A stretch of DNA of 64,000 nucleotides, taken from NCBI GenBank assembly GCA_018343915.1, contig JABRWF010000007.1:682001-746000 (forward strand), read 5' to 3'. Positions 1-12,453 of this stretch are shown piece after piece (within the stretch, counting starts at the first letter, position 1; each line of letters starts with the position of its first letter). The translations under genes and the position numbers were made by a program. The notes beneath the pieces are model-generated. The model was given only the letters and a program-made list of their open reading frames with translations, was not told where the DNA came from and did not search any database. The stretch comes from Agroathelia rolfsii (Eukaryota > Basidiomycota > Agaricomycetes > Amylocorticiales > Amylocorticiaceae).

Positions 1-3000
1 CAACTATGAAGATCTCAGGGAGAAGTTCACGCAGCGGACGGAGGAGCTTATGCGGCTCCGTCGTGAGCTGGCTGAGAAGCAGCGTGCGTCGAACTCGGGG
101 ACTATAGGCGGCACGGCACGGTATGAGGAGATTGTGGGCCCTGTTATTGAGGAGTACGAGAAGACAATCGGTGCGATGGAGGCCGAGCTTAATCTTAATC
201 GTGCGGCTCTGCGACACACCAATGACTTGGTAGAGGAGAAGGAGGAAGAGTTGTCTGCGATCACAGAGAGACATGCTGCTACCGAGTTGTATGTCGAAGA
301 GCTTCGGGCCCGTGTGGCGAAACTGTCAGAACGAGAGATTTCGACTGAGGTACGTTATGCTTCCAACTTTTTCTTTGATGGAAAAGAGTGCTGAGTCTAT
401 CGCTGTTTATTAGGCGTACATTCGTGATTTGGAAGAGAAGATCAAGAATTATGACGAAACGTCGATGAACTCCCATGAGTCTATGACAGATCTAAAGCGT
501 GAACTCATCAGGGTCAAGGACACCGAGTCTTATTCGAGTAAATATATCACCGATCTCGAAGCTCGTCTTGCCAAGGCGGACGAATCGATCCTTTCTCTAC
601 AGCAGACCGTCGAGCAGCTGGAGAACGAGAGCGAGCGTCGCCGCGCAGAGGTGGAGTCGTTGCAATCCCGTCTTGATTCACTGAACAAGGACGGTGCCAG
701 TTGGCGAACAGACCTTGAGGAGCGCGAGCGCAAGCTCCGTTCGCTCGAGCTTAAGATGGAGGAGTGGGAGCGTCGCAAGGACGAGGCTAGCCTTGATCGC
801 GAGCGGTTGAACGGTATCGTGGAAGGCGTCGCTCAGGCTCGCAGGAGTATCAGGATTCATCCTTCTACCAACGGTGCCAGTGATGGTGCAGCCACTCCCC
901 AATCCGATGCCGACTCTGTTGCATCGAATGATGCTGAAGCTCAGCTGGCTTCTCTTCAACAAACCCATGCGGCCACACTGGCTGATCTGTCGTCGGTTAC
1001 GGCAAAGTATCGCGATGCGCTGCGGGAGATATCCGATTTGGCGGCTCAAATCCAAGAGGCGAAGCTCAGCTCCCCTGCTATCGTCGAACCTGTAACACCT
1101 GGTGACAAAGGTGATTCCCTCACTTTCCGCCGAAGGGTTTCTCCCCGTTCGAGAGAATCGACCGATCATGGTAAACGCCTTTTTTTCCGGCAGGCGGCCT
1201 CGATGGAGTCTCTGCACGCGAGGTATGTGCCACTAAGAATAATGGGCTTCTCATATATTTACCCCCTTTATGCTCACCTAGGTCGCTGTCGCAATCGCAA
1301 TCGCTGTCGCAGGAGCTATCGTTGGCTCGCTCTCGCAAAGCCTCTACCTCAAGTCACGGGACAAGTGATTCGATCTCCCAACCATCCACCTCGCAGACTT
1401 CGCCCCACCGCCCTACACTCTCGATCTCGCTCTCGAGCGTGGCCGTGAGTCCAACAGAGAGGTCTGTGTCCAGTCTGGAGAAGGAGATCATGCGCTTGCA
1501 GGAGGTTTTGAAGGAGCGTGAGGCTGAGATTTCGTCCCTCGAAGTATCGTTGGCGCAGAGCAACGCGGCCAGTCAAAATCCGGCTGATGGAATACCAAAT
1601 GGCGGGGATCCGTTTGACCCATCTTTGACGCTTTCGCCCAAGACAAAGGAAAATTTCCGTGCATTGCGTTACAGCATGGAGGGTCATCCTAATGGGTACT
1701 CTTCGCCCTCAGATGCTGGATCAGGTGGTGATGCGGACGAGTCGTTGGCGAGGCTGAACGAGCTTATGCTGTGAGCTTGATTTTTTTTTTCTCGGTTTAG
1801 CGAGCATTGTTGGCTGATCAATCGCCGTCTTTAGTTCTATGGCCCAAAAGGAGTCCGCCCATAAGGAGCTCGTTGAAGATTTGACTGCCCAACTGACTCA
1901 GATCAGGCGACAACATGAAGACCTGACTGCATTATCAAGAGATCAGGTATGTTGATTTGGAAAGCGAAATATATCTTTAACAAATCATAATTGGGCTGGT
2001 TTATCTAGGCCATGAATATGTCCAATGAGTTAGGAATCCTGCGTGAACGCCACGACGAGAACCTGGCGAAACTTGAAGAAGTTCAGAAGCATGAAGGCGA
2101 GCTCGTTGCAGCGCTCGAACAGGCCAAGGCAGAGCACGCATCTGACGTCGAACAACTGCGCCGTGATCATGAGGAAGCCTTGCGGACCAAGGAGGCAGAA
2201 ATCGATACAATGCTTGCGCGCATGAAGAGCGAGCACGAGTTTGAAGTCAAGACACTGCGTGATCAGCTCTCTGAAGCCTCTTCCAATCTCGAGCGATCTC
2301 ATCGCGAGCACACCGAGGCGTTTGGCAAGCTCCAGGCCGATCATGAGGAGGAGCTCCGTCTTCGTATCCAAGAGGCCAACAATATCCTTGAGCGTACTCG
2401 CGAAGAACACAAGCAAGGCCTTGCCAAGGTTGCTTCGGAGCACGAGGCGGCACTCAAAACTAAAGAAGAAGAGTCCGCCGCTATTCTCTCAAGGACGGAG
2501 GAGGAGTATTACGATGCCCTGACCAAGCTTCGCGAGTCGCATGAGGAGGCCATGGAAAAACAAAAGACTGAGGCGGCTTCGACACTGGCTCGTGTGCGCG
2601 AAGAACATGCTGGTGAACTACGCATGGCTGAGATTGCTCGTCAAGGTGCTTTATCGGATACCCAGTCTTCTCAACTTGAGGCCCTACAACAGCTGCAGAA
2701 CGAACACTCTGCGGCGATTGCCAAGAAGGAGGTGGCTCTTGCTGAAGAGCTCGAGAAACTCAAGTCGGAGCATGCCGAGGTACTGGCAAGCAAGGAAGAA
2801 GACTACAGGTCCAAGCTGGAGCGTATGCGATCAAAGCATTCCTCGGCTCTTGCGCTCAAGGATGAAGAACGCGAAACGCTTGTCGAAAAAATGGAATCCA
2901 AGCACAAGGCCGTCGTCACCGAGCTCAAGGCCGGGTCTGCTTCCGAAGTCCAGAGGCTCTCTGATTTGCTGGCTAAGGCTCGCGAGGAACACGCCCAATC

Positions 3001-4683
3001 ATCTCTGAAGGCCACTGAGGACAAGGAGAACTCGATCCGTGCACTCCAAGAACAGCATACCTCTCGCATCCAAGAAATTAATCAGGGTCACGATGATACT
3101 GTCGCGAAGCTTGCTGAAGAGCATAAACGAGCCCTGGCGTCCGTTGAGGCCAAGTTGGCTGAAGAACGTGACCAGCTTGCCAAATCTCATGCGGAAGAAA
3201 TAGCCAGCCTCAAATCTTCGCACCAGAGCTCTATTGCCGAAGTCCGTTCGGAGCTGATCGCAGCTCAGGAGCAGCACCGCGTTGACCTTGCAGAGGCCCG
3301 TCAGCAGAGCGAACAACTGCTTTCCGACGAAAAGGAGCGTTTGTCTGCCACCATCGCCCAAGCAGATCGCGATTTTGCAGTTGAGCGTGATACGCTTCGC
3401 AAGGATCATGCATTGCTCGCCGAGCAAGTGGAGCGTCTCACTGCCGAGCGGGAGGCTCTTGCAGCTTCACAAGCCAAGCAGGCCGAAGAGCTGTCTGCAC
3501 TTCGTCGCCAGCATGACGATGCCTTAGAGGAGCTCGAGACGCACAAGGCAACCTCCGAGGACTTCAGGACTTCCCAAGAGTCCACTCGCGAGTCTCATGA
3601 GCAGGCGCTGCAGCAGAAGACGACAGCCATCAACGGTCTCCAGTCCGAGCTCACCTCCATTCAGAACGAGCGGGATGAACTTGCCAATCAGGTCGCTCTT
3701 CTTCGTGCGGAATTGGACATCACTCGCTCAGAGCAAGAGAAGCTTGTAGAAGAAACGTCGAAGCGACAATCGCTGGCTGGAGAACTGGAGCGTCATCGCT
3801 CGCTCATTGCTGAGATTCAAGATGACTTGCAGCGTGTAAGGGACGAGAGAGACAGTGTTCAGGCAGAGAAGATGCGTCAGGATACAGTCCTCAAGGATCT
3901 TCAGGAGAAGCTTGCTCGAGGTACTCCCGAAGGTGCAAGGGCCGGCTCAGACAGGTCATACAGTCGATTGAATAATCTGCCTGCGATGAAGCCGCCGCCT
4001 CCAACACCACCGCCTTCTGTCCCCCCTCCTCCCGTTCCCAAGGCCAGCCCCGTTGCGGATGTGCCTATGACACCTGTGACACCCAACACCTTTACGGCGT
4101 CATCTGTATATTCGCATGACTCATCAAGCGATACCATCCACTCCTCTCTCAATGGGCGCGAAACCATCAACGGTCGCACAACACCTGTTGCCTCTGATCC
4201 TGCTCTGATCACCAAATTAGAGGAACAGACCAAGCAGATCGAGGAACAAGAGACCATGATTAACACCTTGAACAAACAGCTTTCTCACTGCGAAAATGAC
4301 CTCCAGACTCACATGGATCTTGTTGCAACGTTGGAGGGTCAGCTCGGCGATTCGGAAAAGAACTGTATGTATTTTGAGTTTTATTTTTGTATTTATGCTG
4401 GCGTGTAACTAACGCTCGGACTATAGTGCGCAAAGCTCGTATGCACGCCACGGATCTTGCGCGGGAACGGGACTCTCTAAATTCTCAAATCACTACACTC
4501 CGCAACGAGTTGCAAGAGGCCAAGTCCGAAGTCGTCTCCGTTCGCCAGTCTGTCGTGGAAGAAAAGCAAAGTCTCCAGCACCGTTTGGATGAAGAGCGGC
4601 GCGCCAAGGAGCGAGCACGACAACAGCTCGATTCGCGTATGGATGAATTGCAGAAACGCAAATCCAAATTTGCCTGTCTGTAA
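1..4683 (+). CDS. Large coiled-coil protein, 3' part, kinesin-tail-like
   Basis: The gene enters from the left edge, so its start is missing. Exons are 1-349, 414-1222, 1282-1770, 1835-1946, 2009-4364 and 4427-4683; the introns are 59-64 nt, GT..AG, and the phases agree at every junction. The product is almost entirely heptad coiled coil rich in Glu, Lys, Ala and Arg. Interruptions are a Ser/Gln patch near 1282-1340 and a proline-rich stretch with PPPP runs near 3985-4050, followed by Ser/Thr-Pro motifs. The style resembles the long tails of fungal kinesins (KIF4/KIF21-like), which dimerise and bind cargo, but the motor domain would lie outside the window. Another long coiled-coil protein, such as a golgin or myosin-like tail, is possible. 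Coding status is firm; the family is tentative. Confidence 0.8.
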
Positions 4684-5493
4684 CAACCCTTTTGCCATTT
4701 CTTCTCTCTTTTTGGCTCTGCTTTTTCTTTTTTCTTAATTTCGTTCTTGTACATGCGGCGTGGCGGGACCCGCTATAAGGGAGGCTTTAAATATCTCTGT
4801 CCATTCGTTACTTCCGGATTCCGTATGGATGTTGTGACATGTACTACATACAGTATATACCCTGGGTTGAATACATGCTCGACAGTTACCTATTTGTTAT
4901 TCGATTGTTTCTTTTTTCTTTTTTAGTCTATATAGTCTATGATTCTCTTGTTCTTGTCTTATTTTACGGTACATATCTCGGAATGGTTGGTATAAAATCA
5001 GTGCGTAAGAGCATGCGTAACACTATCAGATTACACTTTCGATTCTTATTTGAACACGAACGATCCTTAAGCTTAGATCAGTGCTATATGTCGTTTATAC
5101 TCAGACTAGACAAGCAAATTCATATAGTCGTACTTCCATACTGCCATCAAGACGATGTACAAGGTAATAGTTTATGACAATCAATCGCGAACATGATAGG
5201 CTGCCAGCTGACAAATAACGCAATAACGCACTCTACGTTTGCGATCGATGGAATTAGATGTTGTTTAAGGATACGTAATAATATGGTGGTAGATCCAATG
5301 TGGCTAGTTCTACAAGTGACATGAGTGAATGGTGTGCGCTATGGAGTAACAAATCGAAGGAAATAAAATAAGAATAAAAGGGGTCAATCTGAAGATGTTA
5401 AAATCCTAGTAGATCAACAGTCCTGAAAAGTGGAGAAATATCCATATCTGAACATTAAAAAATGGCGGACCCTTATTAAACTGGTCCCCAGAC
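4684..5493. other. Convergent intergenic region
   Basis: This is AT-rich sequence between the 3' ends of the coiled-coil gene and the MFS gene. The small open frames in it lack family resemblance and splice support. It probably holds the two 3' UTRs and poly(A) sites. Confidence 0.6.
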
Positions 5494-7480
5494 TTAAACG
5501 GCCTGTTCGCCGGTTGTGTTTCTGTAGGTTTCGTGTTGTGATCGAGCATCCTCTTCCTCAACCTCTTCTTCGACCTCCTCAGCATCGGGTTGAGGCTGTG
5601 AGTCGTGGTCCATACTGGGAGCATATTTCGAGTGCTTCCTCAACCGAGGACCGAACTTCATGAGAACGAAGGGGATAGGCATCATCACCAGTGCAATAAA
5701 GCCAAGGAGTGATGCTGCCCATTGGTTTCCTAGCTTTTCAAACATTTGCGTGGCGAACAGTGGGAAACCGGCACCGAAAAGGGAACGAACGACAGTGTTG
5801 CCTGCTAATGCGGAAGCTGCGACCCAGAGATAGGCGTCAATCATGTAATTGAATAGGGCCAACTACGGTAATGAATTGAAAAGTCAATTTAAACGTTATC
5901 AAGAGGTTTTAGAGGGAATGATGACTTACAAAGATCCAGCAGATCGAGAAGCCGATGAGACCACCAGCCATCATGGGTGCCCAAAACGAGACGCTGGGAT
6001 ACGACGTCCATGCAAACCAGAAGAATGCAACCGCAAATAACGGGGCAGCAATGCATGCCATTTCGAGGCGGAATTCGGGCGGGACTGGCTTAGGGGCGTA
6101 TTGGGCAGCGGCTCTCTCGTATCTCGGGTTGAAAATAAAGAGGTATGCAAGGACGGCAAAGAACCCTCCGATAGCCAAGGGAAGAAACATGAGGCCGGAG
6201 ATACCAAGATTGAAGTGGTGGCCTTCTGTGAAAACAAGAGGATATGCCTCAAAGAGAAGGTACAAGCATCCATAGACGAACTATCAAATAGGTGAGCTCC
6301 TGATGAAATCGGACAATATGTAGTAAAGGATACTTACGCTCATGTAGATCGTGATTGCAATCAGCATTGGTTCACGGAACATAATTTTGAATGGCCGCAG
6401 AAGAGTGCCGCTGATGCGAGCACCTACTGGTAGGGTTTGCTTCTCAGACGCCGCAAAATAGCGGGAGTCGCCTGTTTCTTTGCGCAAACGCTGCGCCTTC
6501 TGGACGGTCAATTTTGGAGCATAAGTCTCAGGAAGAGTGAAGACGACGAGGATCCAGCAGACGCCAGCGAAGCATGTCATAATCCAGAAGGTCCAGTGCC
6601 AGGAAAGACCGCCGACAATGGTGAAACCAGAGACAGTGGGACCCAGTGCGGGACCGGCAAAGGGAGCAAGCTAGTGGAAGAGATGTTCAGCTCAATGAAA
6701 TCACAAGGTATATGTGTTTTAGACCTACTGTAAAGATAGCAAGAGCTTTGCCGCGAGAGTTGGCATCCCAGATGTCGGCAATGAGTGCTCCAGAGTTGGT
6801 GAGGGGGGCAGCAGCAAATAAGCCGCCGATGAAGCGGAAAACAAGCAGCTGGGCAGTTGTCTTGGACAAGGCGCAAGCCATTTGGAAAATCATGTAGACA
6901 AAGAAAGTAATCACGAAGACAGGTCGACGACCATATTGCTCGGAAAGGGGACCCCAGGCGAATGGACCTATATTCAAAAAGAGTCGATGAGAAGCTGATT
7001 GATAGATCATAGATCATAGACGAATACTTACCTACGCAATAGCCAGCAACAAATAATGAAATCATAAGAATACCCAGTTCTTCAGGCATGTGAAAATCGC
7101 GCATAACAGGCTCGACAATCGATGATGGTGCTGAGCTCGCGAAGGTTCTGTGTCCCACCGTGTTAGGCAAACTGAATAGCTTTGTATTTTTTAATCTACT
7201 TACGCATTCAAGACCAACAAACCACCAAGGCCGGTAAGATACCATCGTCTTAGCCTGGACCATGTCTATGGATAGTAGCGTTAGTCCAAGTGTCAAGGGA
7301 TATTGTATGACGATTACAGTCGTATACTGAAGAAGCTTAATTTACCTTTGGGTTGATAGGATCATCATCAGTCAAAAAGACTTCGAAATTTTGCTCCTTT
7401 TTCTCATTGCTTGTTTGCAGGCCCTCCTGTGAGGCAGGGCGAGAGACAAGTGTAGAATGTTGGCTAGAATGGTCAGCCAT
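5494..7480 (-). CDS. MFS transporter, DHA1 drug/polyamine type
   Basis: Seven exons: 7346-7480, 7204-7265, 7032-7147, 6729-6967, 6338-6670, 5930-6280 and 5494-5862. They join in frame to 534 residues, a normal length for a 12-helix proton antiporter of the plasma or vacuolar membrane. The hydrophilic N-terminus ends in DDDPINPK, followed by TWSRLRRWYLT; this matches the D-P-x-N-P-x-x-W entry of Tpo1/Flr1-like transporters. GPLSEQYGRRPVF is the loop 2-3 signature and LAPFAGPALGP is motif C of antiporters. The charged loop after helix 6 and the acidic C-tail (EEVEEEVEEED) are also usual. The family exports polyamines, azoles and other small compounds; the substrate here is unknown. For exon 4 I chose the donor GTAGGT because it restores the conserved IFTLAPFAGP. 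Confidence 0.93.
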
Positions 7481-8578
7481 GGAAGAAAAAGGTGGATGTG
7501 GATTTGTTTTCTTGGACCAGGCCGTGCCCCCTCCTTATAAGAGCTGCAGCCATCGGCGGGAACTCCAACGCGTTGTCTTCGCGCGAGAAGTAGATGATGC
7601 CAGAATGCCTTTGTCAAATCTTAAGGAGACCAATCGTCGGTGACGTAATATTACGGACCCGGCCTCCGATGCCGCTAATGCCGCTTAAATGTCACACATG
7701 CCGGCTCATTCCGAGCTCATGGTGGCTGACTGGCCTGATCGATGGTGGCTGATTCGAGAAATATTATGCGTCATCGCTGACTACCCACTTGGTTCCGAAA
7801 GTTGGATCGACATCCGAGTCACACAGCCAACTTTCGTAATCAGTGACTCACCGTAGTTTACCCAAATAATCCAACAGTGGAGCCCGGTAGTAGACGTTGC
7901 TGCAGCGTTATCATTAGTCCAGGCTGTTCAGGATTACTAATTCACCGAGATTTATAAGCTGTCTTCCTATCTTGTCGGATTCAGCGTCAATATTTTCCCT
8001 TGCTGCCATCCAAGACCGCCGTCTCATCGTCCGGAGGGCGGAAACCCTGAGAGTTACGTATACTCGGCACATCAACACGACACCTATATACACCGCTGTA
8101 CAGTCATCATTATCATCCGGGAGCCTCAAGGGAAGTCTATAGTATCTATTACCACCCACACTGATCCAGCTCCTCCTGGTATCAGTGATATCACCCAGAC
8201 CGCCGGCTGGTATATGTAATATGACTCAAAATGTATCCTTGCTGCGGCATCGGCTCCCAATTTCTAAAGGAGTTCGTTTCCATTGCGCGGCAAGAATTGA
8301 TAGCATTTTGATATGCAGCGACCTATGTAACATCAATGATTGGATTAGGACTGCTGTTACGGCAAACATGTGAATATAGTCTATGCTAATGTGCAATTAT
8401 TTTGCTACATGTAGTGACTTGCGCAAAAATGGCGCAGCATAGCCACTGGTTGAACCACTAGTAGTATATACTGTTAAAAATATGGACTTTTGACCTTGTT
8501 CTGTGTCTCCATGGGGCTCTCTCTCTCCCTCCAGCCTGAGACATCAACCTCGAGACTGGCGTACCTTGCTTGTAGACG
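7481..8578. promoter_or_regulatory. Divergent intergenic region between MFS gene and DUF6534 copy A
   Basis: It must contain the promoters of the minus-strand MFS gene and of plus-strand copy A. I see no clear TATA box or conserved operator. It includes direct repeats of ATGGTGGCTGA near 7720-7752. No coding region is supportable. Confidence 0.45.
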
Positions 8579-9936
8579 ATGAGCTCAATGGCTGCGACGA
8601 CGGTCAATGACTTGGACAATCTTTCGCCTCTTCTCAGCAGTCTCGTGGCCACCGTATTAGGTCCTATGGTCATGGGCGTAATGATTGAGCAATTTCTGTT
8701 AGGGATAGTATGCTATCAAGCGATTACGTACTTTTGTTACCACTTCAGTAGCGATGCTTTCTTCTGCAGGTCAATTGTTATCTTCCTTGTTGTCTTTACC
8801 CTATTTCAAAGCGTTCTAGATTTGTGCGTCTACCGGCCGAGAAATTATATCAAGACTCATTCCTTCATTACCATGTGAAAGCATGGTGATTTTCCGCAGA
8901 TTAATACGCGACTATAGCAATTATGAAAGTTTGGATCTCCAGGACTGGGTTTTCTGGATGGAAGCAAGCTTGACGGCTTGGGTAGCTTTCATTGCTCATA
9001 TATTATATGTTTTGCGGGGCTGTGTCGTCACAAAACCACTGCCCGTTTGTATGTTCTTGGGAGTCGGTACGTCTTATGAGGGTTTCCAGTACTTACTCAG
9101 CTGACCTATCACCCTATTCTCAGTTGCACTTACCGCTTTAGTTTCTGGTATTACGTACGCTCGTGCCCGAGTTTTGCACATTTCATCTGCTATGCTAATC
9201 CCATTCGCCACCGCCACATAGTGTAACCAAAGTTTGCTTTTCTCTGGGTCGAATGAGCAAACTCGCAAGACTCACTATTCCAGCCACTATTGGGTTTACC
9301 TCGCTACATGCATATCTATATCCCGTATCCCTAGTTGGTGTTGGTGTGTTGATCAAACAGCCGCATGTGACCTAGGAATTGTAGCCGTTTTAGCAATATA
9401 CTTCTGGTGTAGTGTGTGTGTGTGTGTGTGTTTTGCGCAGCAACCACACCATGATCGCTCGCTTGCGATGGACATCTATTGAAACTGGCTTGTCCACAGC
9501 TGCTGGTGTACTATCAAACCTGATTCTCGTGAGCCGGTTCTACCTCATCCATTGACATCAACTCTGAGGCCATGCATTTAGTTCGTATATATGCCCGGGC
9601 AAGCGCATGAGTAGGTCACTGTAATGATGAATCCCACTGCTTGTAATCTCATACAACTTCTTTTGTAGTATGATAATACAATATTCCATGTCTCATTTGT
9701 ACGTACTATCGGTATTGCACACTCTTCTTGGTCGTCAGGACCTCCATAACATCCTTCGTGAGGGATCAGGCACGTTTGTGAGCGACTTTCAATTATCATT
9801 CTCGGCGGCAGGTGTTGTATCAACGGTACATTCGACGGATTCTTATACATCTCACTGCGCTTACATTTCCTTGACATACAAACTTCTGTGGACGGTCGGC
9901 TCATTAGCAATGTGCCTAGACTTCAGAGAAAAATGA
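8579..9936 (+). pseudogene. DUF6534-like membrane protein, copy A, probably broken
   Basis: Recognisable exons follow the pattern of its intact paralogues: 8579-8823, 8882-9066, 9124-9154, 9222-9303, about 9357-9528, 9582-9610 and 9669 onward. Conserved blocks include LGPMVMGVMIEQFLLG in helix 1, the IETG block and the LLGRQDL block of the last exon. Two defects are visible. The exon 4 donor reads CT where paralogues have GT (just after 9303), and the paralogous acceptor is also changed (GATCAA). Second, a GT-repeat tract at 9410-9431 makes the coding segment between the Trp codon and VLRS 22 nt, against 12 in copies B and D; this shifts the frame. The end is uncertain; an open frame runs to 9936. 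It heads the cluster and forms a tail-to-tail pair with copy B. Confidence 0.7.
9410..9431 (+). repeat. (GT)n microsatellite inside an exon of copy A
   Basis: An uninterrupted GT run sits in the exon where paralogues B and D encode RSKS before VLRS. In copy A it reads as alternating Val-Cys codons and leaves the downstream conserved frame. Confidence 0.85.
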
Positions 9937-10580
9937 CAATGGTTATCGTTCGGAATAATCACGGTCCTTGAAAAATCGCCGGGAGAGGTTTAACATAGCC
10001 TAGCCACTCACCCGGATCTCCGAGTCATTAAACCAGCTTCCGTTTTATTTATTTATTTTATTTTTAATCCATCAATTCCTACTAGTTGCGTCATCTAATA
10101 CGCAAAGGTGTTTGCGTTCTATCTAACAGTGGTCAATTATGATTCACCTCTCATACGGTGTGACACTACTGCTCTATTTAACATTGATAAGTTGAAGCCA
10201 ATGTATGTGTGTTCCCTGTGTAGAAGTTAACTTCGATGTAGGGTAGTGACCTCTGCTGATCCTCCGACTTGATCGATTTTCAAAGTCAAACCGGTGCTCA
10301 ATCACGATTACCCAGAGGAACCTGATATGAGAGAAAAATCCACGGATTTTCGTGAAAACGAGTGGACTTAAGGGTACAAGTGCCATAAGGGCAAGTTGGT
10401 TTGAAACTTTGCAACTGGGTTCCTGAAAAAGTTCAATCTCTAGGCATTACCTCCTCTTTGTGATTGTTCGAGTTTCAGCATGTTATCATCATATGTGATT
10501 GTATTCATTGTTTGGTTTCGTAGTCTGAGCCCTTCGCTGTGGAAGTGATTGTTCACAGGAGTCTATATATGAAAGACGAG
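9937..10580. other. Intergenic spacer of the A/B tail-to-tail pair
   Basis: No gene is seen. The spacer is homologous to the spacer of the C/D pair (about 16177-16850), for example around CGGATCTCCGAGTCAT, shared with one mismatch. This supports duplication of a whole convergent pair. Confidence 0.65.
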
Positions 10581-11863
10581 CTAAGAATACGAAGACGTAA
10601 GAAGAATTATAAGACGCACAGTTGATAGAACGCCTGCTGCCAAGAATGAAGACTGAAAGTCGGTAACAAATGTTCCCGATCCCTCACAAAGAATGTTGCG
10701 GAGGTCCTGACGACCAAGTAAAGTATAAAGGACGGATAGCGTGTATATGTGAGAGACGGAGTATTGTACCGATAAGCTGTTAGAGTAATCGCTCAGTGTA
10801 TCAGAACACAGACATGATCATTACAATATCTTACCCATAGCCTGTCTGGGCGCCAGATACGAACTAACGACATTATCTTAGTGCTAACGACCATGTAGAG
10901 AGTAGAAACGGCTTACGAAAATTAGATTCAACAGCGCACATATAGCTGTGATCAATCCAGTCTCCATAGACATCCGTCGCAGGCGAAATATCATCGCACG
11001 ATTACTACGCAATACGCTCTTGCTGCGCCAGAGATAGAACACTAGAACAGCAGCAATAACAAGGTCGCATACACTCGTCTGATCAAGATGATGCATCAGC
11101 AAGTGCTGCAAAATATATAAAATGTACGTACCAGGCTAAACCAAATGATACATGGAACAAAAATGACTTTTGGGAGCTGGCTTAACCGACCCACTGTGAA
11201 GCAAGATATGGTGACCCTATTCCAGGTAAAAGGATGAGATGAGTCCAACAAGAATGTTCACATAGTACATGAAATTGCTTGAAATTCAGGTGTGACCGTA
11301 CTTAATACCAGAAACCAAAGAGGCTAGGGCAACTAAGATCGGGAAAAGAGGTAAGTTGAGTTATTTATTGCCGAATCTCATGATATACCTATTTCCAAGA
11401 AGACGCAAATGGCCAGCGAACGTGTGACGGCCCAGCACCGTAAAATGTAAAATTTATGGGCAACGAAAGCTACCCAAGCCGTAAAGCCTGGCTCTATCCA
11501 CAACATCCAATCTTGGATGTCGAATTTTTCACAATCTCCATAGTCCCACACAAGTCTGTAGTATAGCATCGTACTTTCAAGTGATGACAAAGATAAGTTT
11601 TCATATAAAATGGCGTGGTTTCATGATTTGTGGACGTACAACTCCAGAATACCTAAAAACACAGTGCAAACAACAAGACAGGTAACAATTAACCTGCAGA
11701 ACAAAGTATCGCTGCTGAAGTGGCAGCGAAAGTATGCGACTGCCTGATAGCATATTATCCCCAGCAGGAACTGTTCAACCATTATTCCTACGAGCATAGG
11801 ACCTAAGAAGATGGTAGTGGTAGAGCAAGGAGACAACAGGCTGTTCGAGCCTTCGTGCGTCAT
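10581..11863 (-). CDS. DUF6534-like seven-helix membrane protein, copy B
   Basis: Seven exons: 11640-11863, 11389-11573, 11302-11332, 11132-11216, 10917-11078, 10835-10863 and 10581-10776. They join in frame to 303 residues. All introns are 53-85 nt with GT..AG ends. Hydrophobic segments run through the chain; the first carries FLGPMLVGIMVEQFLLG. A middle block reads FTAWVAFVAHKFYILRCW. The C-terminal third has CDLVIAAVLVFYLWRS and METGLITAICALLNLIF, the core of the DUF6534 domain typical of agaricomycete membrane proteins. The function of the family is not established. The last two exons encode the LLGRQDLRNIL block. Copy D is its closest paralogue by exon lengths and flanks. Confidence 0.85.
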
Positions 11864-12228
11864 TATGGCCTGTGAGCCAGATATTTTTTAACAAATAGAT
11901 GTTCACCCAGTCGAAAGTTTCGGATTCAGCTGAAGAGAGAGAGAGAGGAGACTGGTCGAGATCCAGTTCTAAGGGAGGCCGCGGGCTTCAAGCTTCAAGC
12001 ACGACCCAACGTCTGGGTTTGAGGTAACCTATGCTCGTGAAATAGGCTGGTTATTGGTATTGATGGCGGCGGCGCCGGAAATGGTAGTTATCACTGGTAG
12101 TCTATTACCGATGCAGGGCCACTAACATGACTCGCGTTGGCAGAGTAGACTGGAATTTTAGTATTCAAAGCTCGACGTCGGTGGTTTCATTAAGATTACA
12201 AACAGGATGACAACTAGCAGAGATCCGT

Positions 12229-12453
12229 GTTGAAATGGCAATCCATTGCTATGGAGGATAGGAGTGACGGAGTCACGGTCACGTGCACGCTGTGCGTGAC
12301 CAGGCCTTTAGAGTAGCCGCGCGTTGTAGTATGTACTTCATTCGTTTGTTCGCGTACCGCGTCCATGTACAACGACAAGCGGATGCCTTCAATGGCATTA
12401 TTCTAGCTTTTGCTTTAGTCTTGGCAGGCTCGCTCGCTCGCTTTTTTCTAACA
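12229..12453 (+). mobile_element. Solo LTR, short-LTR family (225 bp)
   Basis: It begins TGTTGAAATGGCAATCC and ends TTTTTTCTAACA. A 5-bp TSD, ATCCG, lies at 12224-12228 and 12454-12458. It resembles the 193-bp LTRs at 51-58 kb, sharing GAGTGACGGAGTCAC and CGCGTACCGCGTCCA. An empty paralogous site is present at 19526-19563. Confidence 0.88.

Noticed and set aside
1171..1193. GT..AG bounded 23-nt segment as an extra intron in the coiled-coil gene
   Set aside because: It is too short for a fungal intron and the frame is open through it; the 1223-1281 intron explains the real frame change.
6577..7296. Long alternative minus-strand frame over the MFS introns
   Set aside because: It reads through introns; the spliced model restores all MFS motifs in phase.
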